Numbered from the stretch's first letter, positions 1 to 5,668 are shown. The stretch: 7,888 bases of DNA from Oscillospiraceae bacterium (GCA_017627975.1 JAGAFT010000157.1:1-7888), one strand, 5' to 3'. Notes: generated from the sequence alone by a model not told the origin. Translations and numbers: made by a program.

Positions 1-35
1 CGTGTCACTGCTTGAGTTGTTAAACCTGTTTCCAT
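1..35 (-). CDS. Start of an unidentified leftward gene (partial)
   Basis: Only the first 11 complete codons lie in the window; read on the minus strand they give METGLTTQAVT. The start is supported by a perfect AGGAGG on the minus strand (plus-strand CCTCCT at 43-48), 7 bases before the ATG, and by a plausible promoter further upstream (88-116). The gene is divergent from everything else in the window, so the signal-rich region at 36-862 lies between two opposed transcription units. The peptide is too short for me to assign a family. It could be the last gene of the same circular element (for example a partition or regulatory gene) or a flanking chromosomal gene. I am fairly confident that it is a gene start and have no view on function. 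Confidence 0.6.
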   Translation of the reverse strand, partial: METGLTTQAVT

Positions 36-87
36 GAGTTGGCCTCCTGTTGTGTGAGTGTGAAAAATTGATACAACTTTTCACAGC

Positions 88-116
88 ATTATCCCACATT
101 TTAACATCTTGGCCAA
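88..116 (-). promoter_or_regulatory. Candidate sigma-A-type promoter for the leftward gene
   Basis: On the minus strand the -35 candidate TTGGCC (plus 111-116) and the -10 candidate GATAAT (plus 88-93) are separated by exactly 17 bases. The -10 is close to TATAAT and the -35 matches TTGACA at four of six positions. Transcription would start near 80 and leave a leader of about 45 bases before the ATG at 35. The position fits the gene, but the evidence is motif resemblance only. Confidence 0.4.
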
Positions 117-242
117 CCCACGGACTATTTACCTTTTACCTTATCCCGCCTATAGGCCTCATCAAATCTCTACAGCTTTTTCCGCTCGTGACCGCCCCCG
201 TCGCGCAAAAAAACTTCAGATCAAACAGGATATTGACCCGTT

Positions 243-273
243 CCCCATCGGTTTTTCCGGTGGGGATTTTTTT
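243..273 (+). terminator. Orphan rho-independent terminator
   Basis: CCCCATCGG (243-251) pairs with CCGGTGGGG (257-265) through nine pairs including one T-G wobble. The loop is TTTTT and the arm is followed by A and seven Ts. The T run lies on the plus strand only, so it ends rightward transcripts. No rightward gene precedes it: the neighbour at 1-35 runs the other way. It may end a short untranslated RNA; a very weak promoter-like pair, TTTACC (128-133) and TATAGG (151-156) with 17-base spacing, would give an RNA of roughly 110 bases. Confidence 0.7.
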
Positions 274-464
274 GCCTTTTTTCCTGTGAAGCTGTTCCAC
301 ATGTGCAAAACACTGATCCCCATGTCAATTCAACTTTTGCTTTTTACCGTGGCAACTCGATGGGAGGTCTGACATTTTTCCGGGAAACACCTTAACAAAA
401 CAGCTGCAGAATCTCCGTATAGCGGGAAGATCGTTTTTTCATATGACCCTTCGGTTTCCTCCTG

Positions 465-644
465 CCGTGAGCTGCCTATAGAAGATTGCTTTCGGAAGGG
501 GGTTGGCTGGAGCCTTTTCCATGGACGGCTTATAGAGAGATTTTTCCCGAAAGGGTTAAGTCTCGCAGTTTCCGTGGACAGCTTATGAAGAAAATTTTCG
601 ATCCGACCTTAATTATCCGCTTTTCCGTGGGCTACCTATAGAAG
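465..644 (+). repeat. Four direct repeats with 53-54 base period (iteron-like)
   Basis: Copies start at 465, 519, 572 and 625, so the spacings are 54, 53 and 53 bases. Copy 1 is CCGTGAGCTGCCTATAGAAG and copy 4 is CCGTGGGCTACCTATAGAAG; these match at 18 of 20 positions. Copies 2 and 3 are more diverged but keep CCRTGGAC and GCTTAT. The rough consensus is CCGTGGRCDGCYTATAGAAG, and three copies follow a run of Ts. The spacing is close to five DNA helical turns, so a bound protein would sit on one face of the helix. Known replicon initiators and P4-type alpha proteins bind repeated sites at origins, which makes a binding array for the element's replication protein or a regulator the natural guess. 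The bound protein is not known. Confidence 0.65.
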
Positions 645-657
645 CCACAAAAAGCGT

Positions 658-682
658 GAGCAACGGAGCATCCGCTCCGCTC
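658..682. other. Small hairpin between direct repeats and nested inverted repeat
   Basis: CGGAGC (664-669) pairs with GCTCCG (674-679) around a four-base loop, and GAG (658-660) pairs with CTC (680-682) across a three-base bulge. No T run follows on the plus strand. On the minus strand a short run of five Ts lies a few bases beyond, so a weak leftward terminator is possible. Its role is unknown. Confidence 0.3.
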
Positions 683-705
683 AAATAAAAAACAAAATAT
701 CGAAA

Positions 706-810
706 GCCTGATTACGTATAAGGGCCGAGATACATACTGACCGCCGCGATCCGTTCAAAGCGGCAGTATCGGTATCTTAGGATAACTGCGCCCATTTTAG
801 GTAATCAGGC
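706..810. repeat. Nested inverted repeats upstream of the first rightward gene
   Basis: The outer arms are perfect ten-base complements, GCCTGATTAC (706-715) and GTAATCAGGC (801-810). Inside them, AGATACATACTGACCGC (728-744) pairs with the segment at 760-777 as an imperfect stem with a two-base and a one-base bulge, closing a loop at 745-759. Just outside, GATACGTATTTCGGCTC (817-833) resembles the complement of the segment at 723-737, which gives an alternative pairing. As DNA this could be an origin structure or a protein-binding cruciform. As RNA it would be a leader for the gene at 863. The alternative pairing would suit a switch, but that is inference. Confidence 0.55.
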
Positions 811-862
811 CCTGTAGATACGTATTTCGGCTCTTTTCCGTGCAGGCGGAAAGGAACCGAAC

Positions 863-1243
863 ATGTTTATCAAGTACCAGCTGGCAGACGGCACCTATGC
901 AGATGTGGAGGTCACAGAGGAGGTGGCGGAATACCTGGCCCAGAGCAAACGCGAGATTGCGAACAGCGACCGCCGCTACCGCCGCAGAGTCGAGTACCAT
1001 GTGGAAAGACCGGATTTCGATGATGGGTCCTTTGCGTACCATTTGACCCCCGAGCAGGTCTTGCTGCGGAAAGAACAGTATGAATCCGCCTGGAACACAC
1101 TTACGGAAAAACAGCGTCGGCGGGCGAAGCTGTGGCTTTCGGGCTATACCTTCCGCGATATTGCCGCTATGGAAGACGCGGACTACTCCAGCATAGGAGA
1201 GTCGGTTGAGACTGGGCTCGAAAAATTCCGAAAAAATTTCTGA
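863..1243 (+). CDS. Sigma-70 region 4-like helix-turn-helix regulator
   Basis: The 126-residue protein starts at an ATG placed 7 bases after AAGGA (851-855). Residues about 79-125 match the pattern of sigma-70 region 4 and ArpU-like phage regulators: an LTEKQRRRAKLWLSG helix, then FRDIAAMEDADYSSIGESV as the helix-turn-helix, then a final amphipathic helix. The first 60 residues are charged and lack regions 2 and 3, so this is not a complete sigma factor. Proteins of this kind are common at the head of replication modules in clostridial mobile elements. It probably binds DNA and may adjust transcription of the element. It is first in the rightward cluster, behind the nested inverted repeat that may be its operator or leader. 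The family call is firm in outline; the target is unknown. Confidence 0.7.
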   Translation: MFIKYQLADGTYADVEVTEEVAEYLAQSKREIANSDRRYRRRVEYHVERPDFDDGSFAYHLTPEQVLLRKEQYESAWNTLTEKQRRRAKLWLSGYTFRDIAAMEDADYSSIGESVETGLEKFRKNF

Positions 1244-1281
1244 GCCTACCCCCACAAACAGCATCTCCCATGACCGTGGTG

Positions 1282-1298
1282 TGAGAGGACTTCTCTCA
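1282..1298 (+). promoter_or_regulatory. Hairpin just before the leader ribosome binding site
   Basis: TGAGAG (1282-1287) pairs with CTCTCA (1293-1298) around a five-base loop. The AAAGGAG at 1300-1306 begins one base after the stem. The stem does not cover the binding site, so it may protect or present it. It is short, and chance formation cannot be excluded. Confidence 0.35.
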
Positions 1299-1314
1299 GA
1301 AAGGAGCTTGCATC

Positions 1315-1374
1315 ATGAAAAATCTTCAGAAAGGAGGCCGCCGCCATGAAGCCAATCACGCTGTATACGGCTAA
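1315..1374 (+). CDS. Possible 19-residue leader peptide overlapping the primase start
   Basis: An ATG 8 bases after AAAGGAG (1300-1306) opens a 19-codon frame, MKNLQKGGRRHEANHAVYG, ending at TAA 1372-1374. It overlaps the first 29 bases of the primase gene in another frame. Codons 6-8 of the leader form the AAAGGAGG (1330-1337) that serves the primase start at 1346. The 11-base string TCAGAAAGGAG occurs at both binding sites, exactly 30 bases apart, so the leader may have arisen by a small tandem duplication. Translation of the leader would cover and then expose the primase start, a standard arrangement for translational coupling. It may instead be a non-functional duplicate of the binding site. 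Confidence 0.35.
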   Translation: MKNLQKGGRRHEANHAVYG

Positions 1375-1861
1375 CTGCCGCGGGGATCGATTCAATTCCC
1401 ATTATCCCACCATGCGCGTCATCACGTCTGCGGAGGATCTGAAGGACGCCGCGCAGTACGACCAGGTCTTTGCCGAGTACCGGGATCATCACCGGGCGAT
1501 TGCAGATTTCATCCGCTCGGACTGCCTGCCCTTCGACTGCGACAATGATCAATCGGATGTGGAAACGGACTGGAAGACCGCAGCCAATGTGGAGGCCGCC
1601 TTCCCCGGTGTGCCGTTCTATCTGGTATACAGCCGCCACCATATGCAATGGAAGGACAAGCGCGGCCCCAGACCCAGGTTCCACATCATTTTTCCCATCG
1701 ATCCCGTCACAGACGGAGAGATCTACCGTCAGCTGAAGGAATCGGTCATATCCTTTTTCCCATATTTCGACACGGGAGCCAAGGACGCCGCCAGGTTTTT
1801 CTTCGGCGTAAAGAATCCGGTTGTGGAGCAGCATGGAGGTGCGGACGATGAATCTGAATGA
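1346..1861 (+). CDS. Archaeo-eukaryotic-type primase (AEP/PrimPol) domain protein
   Basis: The 171-residue protein starts 8 bases after AAAGGAGG (1330-1337). It has the three AEP catalytic motifs in order: an acidic cluster at FDCDND (residues 63-68, D64 and D66 as metal ligands), S-x-H at SRHH (96-99) followed by the nucleotide-binding RFHIIFPI (111-118), and a later acid in FDTGAKD (D142 or D147). The family makes RNA or DNA primers, and some members also polymerise DNA. Here the catalytic domain stands alone. The PriCT and helicase parts that are often fused to it are in the next gene, which starts 14 bases before this one ends. The two proteins very likely act as one primase-helicase in replication of the element. 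Primase identity is well supported; whether it also acts as a polymerase cannot be told. Confidence 0.8.
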   Translation: MKPITLYTANCRGDRFNSHYPTMRVITSAEDLKDAAQYDQVFAEYRDHHRAIADFIRSDCLPFDCDNDQSDVETDWKTAANVEAAFPGVPFYLVYSRHHMQWKDKRGPRPRFHIIFPIDPVTDGEIYRQLKESVISFFPYFDTGAKDAARFFFGVKNPVVEQHGGADDESE

Positions 1862-3680
1862 GTTCATGTCTCAGCAGACGCCGCCCGCGCCGCCGGAGCC
1901 GGTAAAGCAGCCTCATGCGCCGGATACAGACGTGGATCTCTTTGCGGAACTACCCATGGGGAAGATCCAGGAGGGGGCCCGTAACACCACCATGTCCCAG
2001 ATTGCCGGGAAGCTGATCAAACGGTACGGCAATACGGACGAAGCAAAAAAGCTGTTCGTGGAGAAAGCGAAAAGCTGCGATCCGCCACTCAGCCGGGATG
2101 AGCTGAAGGCCATCTGGAAGAGCGCGGTCAACTTTGGAAAGAAGGTCGCCGCCCAGCCTGGTTATGTGCCGCCGGAGCAATATAACGATCCTACCCCTCT
2201 TAAGCCGGACGACTATTCCGACGTCGGACAGGCCTATGCTTTTGCCAAGCACTGCCGGGACTATGTCCGGTATTCTCCGGCCACGGACTATATCGTCTAT
2301 GACGGGATCTGCTGGCAGGAGTCCAAGCCGCGATCCCAAGCCGCCATGCAGCAGTTCACCGACGCCCAGCTTGCCGAGGCGGAGACCGAGGTAGCGCGCA
2401 CCGAAGATCTGATGGAGAGCACCGGCGCGAATGCGGTCATGGCCGCACACGGCAAGGACGCCCTGGAATTCATGACGGAGCAGCAGAAAGCCGCGCTGTA
2501 TGCCCATCAGGGCGCGCTGTCGTATAAGAAGTTCGTCCTGCAGCGCCGGGACTCCAAATACCAGGTTGCCGCGCTGCGGGAGGCCAGGCCCGTGGTCGAG
2601 ATCGATCAGCGGGATCTGGACGCCAACACCTTCCTGCTGAACACCCCGGACTATACTGTGGATTTGCGGAAGGGCATGGATGGCAGGCAGCCGCACCGGG
2701 CGGAGGACTTCATTACCAAATGCACCTCGGTCAGCCCTGGGCATGCCGGAGAGGACATCTGGCAGTCGGCACTGCAGACCTTCTTCTGCGGCGACAGGGA
2801 ACTGGAGTCCTATGTGCAGCAGATCGCAGGTCTCGCCGCCATCGGCCACGTTTATATCGAGGCCCTGATCATTGCTCATGGCGACGGCAGGAACGGCAAG
2901 TCGACATTCTGGAATGTACTGTCCCGGGTCCTCGGCAGCTACAGCGGCAACATCTCCGCTGATGCGCTGACGGTGGGCTGCAAAAGGAACGTCAAGCCGG
3001 AACTGGCCGAGACCAAGGGCAAGCGCCTGCTGATTGCTGCCGAGCTGGAAGAGGGGATGCGGCTGAACACGTCCCTGGTCAAACAGTTCTGCTCTACAGA
3101 CGAGATCTTCGCGGAAAAGAAGTACAAGGACCCCTTTGCCTTCACACCGACTCATACGCTGGTGCTGTACACGAATCATCTGCCGAAGGTCGGCGCGAAC
3201 GATCCCGGCACATGGCGCAGGCTGATTGTGGTCCCGTTCAACGCCAGGATCGAGGGGAGCGGAGACATCAAGAACTATGCTGACTACCTCTATGACCATG
3301 CAGGCCCGGCGATCCTCGCCTGGATGATCGATGGCGCGAAAAGCGTGATCGACGCCAACTTCCATATCTCCCAGCCGGAATGCGTCCGCGCGGCGACTGC
3401 GCTCTACCGGGAGAACAGCGACTGGCTCGACCATTTCCTGTGCGAATGCTGCGAGGTGGGAGATACCTACAGTGAGAAATCCGGCGACCTTTACTCTGAG
3501 TATCGCAGCTTCTGTATGAGAACGGGCGAGTATGCCCGCTCTACCGCGGATTTCTATGCGGCTGTCGATCTCGCCGGATTTGAGAGAAAACACACAAAAA
3601 AGGGCCGTAAGGTCTTTGGCCTGCGGCTCAAATCCGAGTTTGCATCATTGGCGGATGAGGATGGTCAGATACCGTGGTGA
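1848..3680 (+). CDS. PriCT and superfamily 3 helicase, P4/D5-type replication protein
   Basis: I place the start at the ATG at 1848, 7 bases after GGAGGT (1835-1840), giving 610 residues; an in-frame ATG at 1833 and one at 1821 have no such site. Residues about 40-97 match PriCT (IQEGARNTTM, then PPLSRDELKAIWKSA). A D5_N-like segment follows at about 121-160 (DVGQAYAFA, VYDGICW). The SF3 helicase core has Walker A GDGRNGKST (345-353), Walker B-like LLIAAELEE (394-402), sensor LVLYTNHLP with N443, and the arginine-finger segment GTWRRL (R457, R458). A C-terminal winged-helix-like region ends the protein. P4 alpha-type and poxvirus D5-type proteins form hexameric rings that unwind the origin. 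Coupling to the AEP gene by a 14-base overlap supports a shared complex. The repeats at 465-644 are candidate binding sites. Confidence 0.85.
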   Translation: MNLNEFMSQQTPPAPPEPVKQPHAPDTDVDLFAELPMGKIQEGARNTTMSQIAGKLIKRYGNTDEAKKLFVEKAKSCDPPLSRDELKAIWKSAVNFGKKVAAQPGYVPPEQYNDPTPLKPDDYSDVGQAYAFAKHCRDYVRYSPATDYIVYDGICWQESKPRSQAAMQQFTDAQLAEAETEVARTEDLMESTGANAVMAAHGKDALEFMTEQQKAALYAHQGALSYKKFVLQRRDSKYQVAALREARPVVEIDQRDLDANTFLLNTPDYTVDLRKGMDGRQPHRAEDFITKCTSVSPGHAGEDIWQSALQTFFCGDRELESYVQQIAGLAAIGHVYIEALIIAHGDGRNGKSTFWNVLSRVLGSYSGNISADALTVGCKRNVKPELAETKGKRLLIAAELEEGMRLNTSLVKQFCSTDEIFAEKKYKDPFAFTPTHTLVLYTNHLPKVGANDPGTWRRLIVVPFNARIEGSGDIKNYADYLYDHAGPAILAWMIDGAKSVIDANFHISQPECVRAATALYRENSDWLDHFLCECCEVGDTYSEKSGDLYSEYRSFCMRTGEYARSTADFYAAVDLAGFERKHTKKGRKVFGLRLKSEFASLADEDGQIPW

Positions 3681-3681
3681 C

Positions 3682-3769
3682 GGTCGGTGACGGTCTATAT
3701 ATAAAAGTCCCTTTAGGGGCATTTCAAAATCTCTCTAAAGAGGGTTTATAGAAATGACCGTCATCGACC
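3682..3769 (+). promoter_or_regulatory. Structured RNA gap between helicase and next gene
   Basis: GGTCGGTGACGGTC (3682-3695) and GACCGTCATCGACC (3756-3769) form a 14-pair stem with one G-U pair. Within it are two small hairpins: stem 3707-3711/3716-3720 with loop TTTA, and stem 3731-3735/3740-3744 with loop TAAA. The two loops are complementary, and CTTTAG (3711-3716) is the exact complement of CTAAAG (3735-3740), so they could kiss or refold into one longer stem. The outer stem covers part of an alternative ATG at 3754. No long T run follows, so I do not call it a terminator. A regulatory RNA element or processing site is inferred. Confidence 0.5.
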
Positions 3770-3801
3770 TTCACCCTCAGACGAGAAAGGAGAAAAACAT
3801 A

Positions 3802-4071
3802 ATGAAGCTTATCCCCATCGGCGTCAGTCCTGACGTTGACGCCCGCAGGCTTATGCGTGCGGAGGACTTCAGTGACCGACGGTATGACGGCATTGAGCTG
3901 CGTACAGATCGACAGAAGAACCCCGTCGTCATCATGCACAGCAAGGAGACCGATCCCCTCAGATGGAAGGTCGTGTACGGCTTTTCTCAGGTCTTCTTCC
4001 GCTCTTTTGCCGAGGCAGTGGAGTTTTGCAACAGCAGGGGCTTCCAGTTGGTGAAAGACCAGGTGGAATGA
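3802..4071 (+). CDS. Unidentified 89-residue protein
   Basis: I chose the ATG at 3802 because AGAAAGGAG (3784-3792) lies 9 bases before it. An in-frame ATG at 3754, preceded at 9 bases by a poorer GAGGG, would add 16 residues and would lie in the structured gap. The protein begins MKLIPIGVSPDVDARRLM and is soluble and mixed in charge, with no membrane segment, cysteine cluster or motif I recognise. An aromatic stretch near the middle (KVVYGFSQVFF) and the FAEAVEFCNSRGF tail suggest a compact alpha/beta fold. It overlaps the next gene by four bases (ATGA), so the two are probably translated together. Its function is unknown; its place between helicase and capsid genes suggests an accessory role in the element. 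Confidence 0.6.
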   Translation: MKLIPIGVSPDVDARRLMRAEDFSDRRYDGIELRTDRQKNPVVIMHSKETDPLRWKVVYGFSQVFFRSFAEAVEFCNSRGFQLVKDQVE

Positions 4072-4382
4072 TGCAGGAGATCAGATACTACCCGGTCGTG
4101 GATATGGATACGGAGGGGCTGGAGAAGCAGGCCATGCTCCCGGCCACAGACCGGGATGCTGTTTGCAGCCGCCATGGCTTCTGGCTGGAGGAGATTGTCC
4201 CGCACTTCTTCCGTCTCTGCTCTGCCGAGCGGCAGGCCAAAGAGACCGTATCCCGGTTTAAGATCCATTGCCCGCGCTGTGGCGGCGTACTCAGGCCCAT
4301 ATCCTCAGTCACGAACGGAAACCGGCATTTCCTCTACGCGTGCGATACCTGTACAAATAATCTTAAGGAGAATTACAAATGA
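4068..4382 (+). CDS. Small zinc-ribbon protein A (104 residues)
   Basis: The start is the ATG at 4068, overlapping the previous stop as ATGA; a second ATG follows at once at 4071. The ribosome site is weak (AGGTGG at 4061-4066), so coupled translation is likely. The C-terminal part holds a zinc ribbon with C68, C71, C92 and C95, spaced C-x2-C-x20-C-x2-C, starting CPRCGG. The N-terminal half is mixed and not recognisable. The next gene encodes a protein of like size with exactly the same cysteine spacing and similar residues round it, so the pair look like a tandem duplication. Zinc ribbons of this type bind nucleic acid or protein; no enzymatic role is visible. An N-terminal extension in this frame to 3963 lacks a binding site and is not used. 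Confidence 0.65.
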   Translation: MMQEIRYYPVVDMDTEGLEKQAMLPATDRDAVCSRHGFWLEEIVPHFFRLCSAERQAKETVSRFKIHCPRCGGVLRPISSVTNGNRHFLYACDTCTNNLKENYK

Positions 4383-4684
4383 AAGCATACGGACTTATTA
4401 CTCCCAAGAGTGGGAGATACACCCATTCCGCTTCCTGCGGCAACACCGCAGAGTTCATCATGGATCAGTACGATATGAGCCTGGTCGAGCATCTTGTCTC
4501 TGACGGCAACGGCGGCTATGATCACCGCTACCGTCTCCATACCCGGTTCGCTGCCCGCTTCGAGGACACCCTGGAATACGACATCGCCTGTCCACGTTGC
4601 AACAGCACGCTGCGGCTCTGCGGCAGACCCATGGACCGTTACGACCACGGGCTCTACAAGTGCCCGGCCTGCGACAGGCATTGA
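4379..4684 (+). CDS. Small zinc-ribbon protein B (101 residues), apparent paralogue of A
   Basis: The ATG at 4379 overlaps the previous stop as ATGA and follows AAGGAG (4365-4370) by 8 bases. The zinc ribbon at the C-terminus uses C71, C74, C95 and C98, again C-x2-C-x20-C-x2-C. CPRC, LR and LY-x-C recur at equivalent places in protein A. The first 65 residues differ from A and include a possible extra site at C20. The AGGAGGAG for the capsid-like gene begins at the last base of this stop codon, so the two zinc genes and the capsid gene form one tight unit. A role linked to that protein, such as regulation or assembly, is possible but only inferred from position. Confidence 0.65.
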   Translation: MKAYGLITPKSGRYTHSASCGNTAEFIMDQYDMSLVEHLVSDGNGGYDHRYRLHTRFAARFEDTLEYDIACPRCNSTLRLCGRPMDRYDHGLYKCPACDRH

Positions 4685-4697
4685 GGAGGAGCGGATC

Positions 4698-5633
4698 ATG
4701 GATTACAGAAAACTGAGGATCGACTGCGGTCAGCCGGAATACGAGCGGTCTTTCATGAACTTTATGCGCGGCGACAAGCTGGCAGAGCAGAAACTGGCGG
4801 GCGGCCATGTGATCGACACCGCCGCCTATGCGTTGCCCAACGGCATGGACGGCAGCTATGAGAAGGCCGTTGCCCGGGAAAGCGTCATGCGGCAGATCGG
4901 CACCGTCCTCTCCCATTACAGCGGCTCGACCAAGATCTGGGCTGCCATGTCCGATGATGTGGCGGAGTTCGTGCCCGAGGCCGGATCGATCAATGTCAAG
5001 AATGTCGAGGACGATTTCACCCGTATCCTGGTTAGCAGAAACAAGCTGGCCACACTGCTGCGCCTCCCGATGGACTTCGTTTCCGATGCAGCTTTCGATC
5101 TGGAAGGCTATCTCGTGAAGCACCTGGCCAGGGCTTTCGCCAAGGCGGAGGATCGGGCATTCATCTCCGGCAACGGAGTGAATGAGCCTGTCGGTCTGCT
5201 TGACGATGAGGCTGGTGCCGAGACCGGCGTGTCCGCCGCCCTGTCCTATGACAGCGTGATCGATCTGTACTTCTCAGTGAAGCCGGAGTACCGCAAATGC
5301 GGCGTCTGGCTCATGAACGACGAGACCGCCCATGCACTGAAGAAGGTGAAGGACGACGCCGGGAACTACCTCTGGCGCGGCAGCGACGATACGATTATGG
5401 GCAAGCCCGTCATGATCACGGAACACATGCCGAATGCCGGGTCCGGCGCTAAGCCGATCCTCTTTGGAGATTTCAGCTACTACTGGATCGTCAAGCGCAG
5501 CCCGGTGACGGTGAAGACGCTCCGTGAACTGTTCGCGCTCAAGGGGCAGATCGGCTATCTGGCTTTCGAGTTCATCGACGGGAGGCTGATTCGCCGGGAG
5601 GCAGTGAAGACGCTGCAAATCACATCCGCATAA
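4698..5633 (+). CDS. HK97-fold major capsid-like protein without delta domain
   Basis: The ATG at 4698 follows AGGAGGAG (4684-4691), giving 311 residues; the open frame upstream lies inside the zinc gene and is ignored. The sequence follows the HK97 capsid family from the N-arm onward: YERSFMNFMRGDK near residue 15, a spine-helix and P-domain region with VSDAAFDLEGYLVKHLARAFAKAEDRAFISGNG (about 130-160, written here only as a position guide: FDLEGYL then EDRAFISGNG), EPVGLL next, an A-domain region with GVWLMND, and a C-terminal strand region GDFSYYWIVKRSPVTV. Full HK97-type precursors are usually nearer 380-400 residues because of an N-terminal delta scaffold domain, which is absent here. 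No portal, protease, terminase or tail gene is in the window. It may form small shells, modify a helper phage's capsid, or interfere with it. The fold is well supported; the role is unknown. Confidence 0.8.
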   Translation: MDYRKLRIDCGQPEYERSFMNFMRGDKLAEQKLAGGHVIDTAAYALPNGMDGSYEKAVARESVMRQIGTVLSHYSGSTKIWAAMSDDVAEFVPEAGSINVKNVEDDFTRILVSRNKLATLLRLPMDFVSDAAFDLEGYLVKHLARAFAKAEDRAFISGNGVNEPVGLLDDEAGAETGVSAALSYDSVIDLYFSVKPEYRKCGVWLMNDETAHALKKVKDDAGNYLWRGSDDTIMGKPVMITEHMPNAGSGAKPILFGDFSYYWIVKRSPVTVKTLRELFALKGQIGYLAFEFIDGRLIRREAVKTLQITSA

Positions 5634-5644
5634 ACCTCTGAGGC

Positions 5645-5668
5645 CGCGGGTTTCCCTCCTTGCCCGCG
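5645..5668 (+). other. GC-rich hairpin after the capsid gene
   Basis: CGCGGG (5645-5650) pairs with CCCGCG (5663-5668) around a 12-base loop, twelve bases after the capsid stop. Only three Ts follow, so it is a poor terminator alone. It may protect the 3' end of the capsid transcript ahead of the stronger terminator next to it. Confidence 0.45.

Larger units (their letters stand above)
36..862. other. Gene-free, signal-rich left region (candidate origin/control region)
   Basis: I see no convincing protein gene here. The open frames on the plus strand at 50-372 lack ribosome binding sites and have compositions unlike real proteins. The region is more AT-rich than the genes and carries several separate signals listed individually: a leftward promoter, a rightward terminator, four phased direct repeats, a small hairpin and a large nested inverted repeat. 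It sits just upstream of the primase/helicase genes. In P4-like and other primase-helicase replicons, origins and iterons can lie in such non-coding DNA. Calling it an origin is inference. Confidence 0.5.

Noticed and set aside
50..372. Two overlapping plus-strand open frames in the left region
   Set aside because: No ribosome site, T-rich phenylalanine-heavy composition, and the terminator at 243-273 lies inside both.
465..644. CRISPR array
   Set aside because: The repeats are diverged, only about 20 bases long with ~33-base gaps, and only four copies exist without cas genes; phased binding sites fit better.
1950..3593. A 547-codon open frame on the minus strand opposite the helicase gene
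   Set aside because: It lies fully antisense to a gene with clear PriCT and SF3 helicase motifs; its length reflects GC-rich codon use, and its translation shows no recognisable domain or ribosome site.
4494..4697. Upstream extension of the capsid protein as its delta domain
   Set aside because: These codons lie inside the second zinc gene in another frame, have no capsid-like content, and the strong AGGAGGAG favours ATG 4698.
4458..5123. A 221-codon minus-strand open frame opposite the zinc and capsid genes
   Set aside because: Antisense to well-supported genes, rich in histidine, arginine and cysteine as expected for a shadow frame.
4698..5633. Encapsulin nanocompartment instead of phage capsid
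   Set aside because: The HK97 fold and missing delta domain allow it, but the residues follow phage capsid proteins (RGDK N-arm, GNGVNEPVGLL) and no cargo enzyme gene is adjacent; kept only as an alternative.
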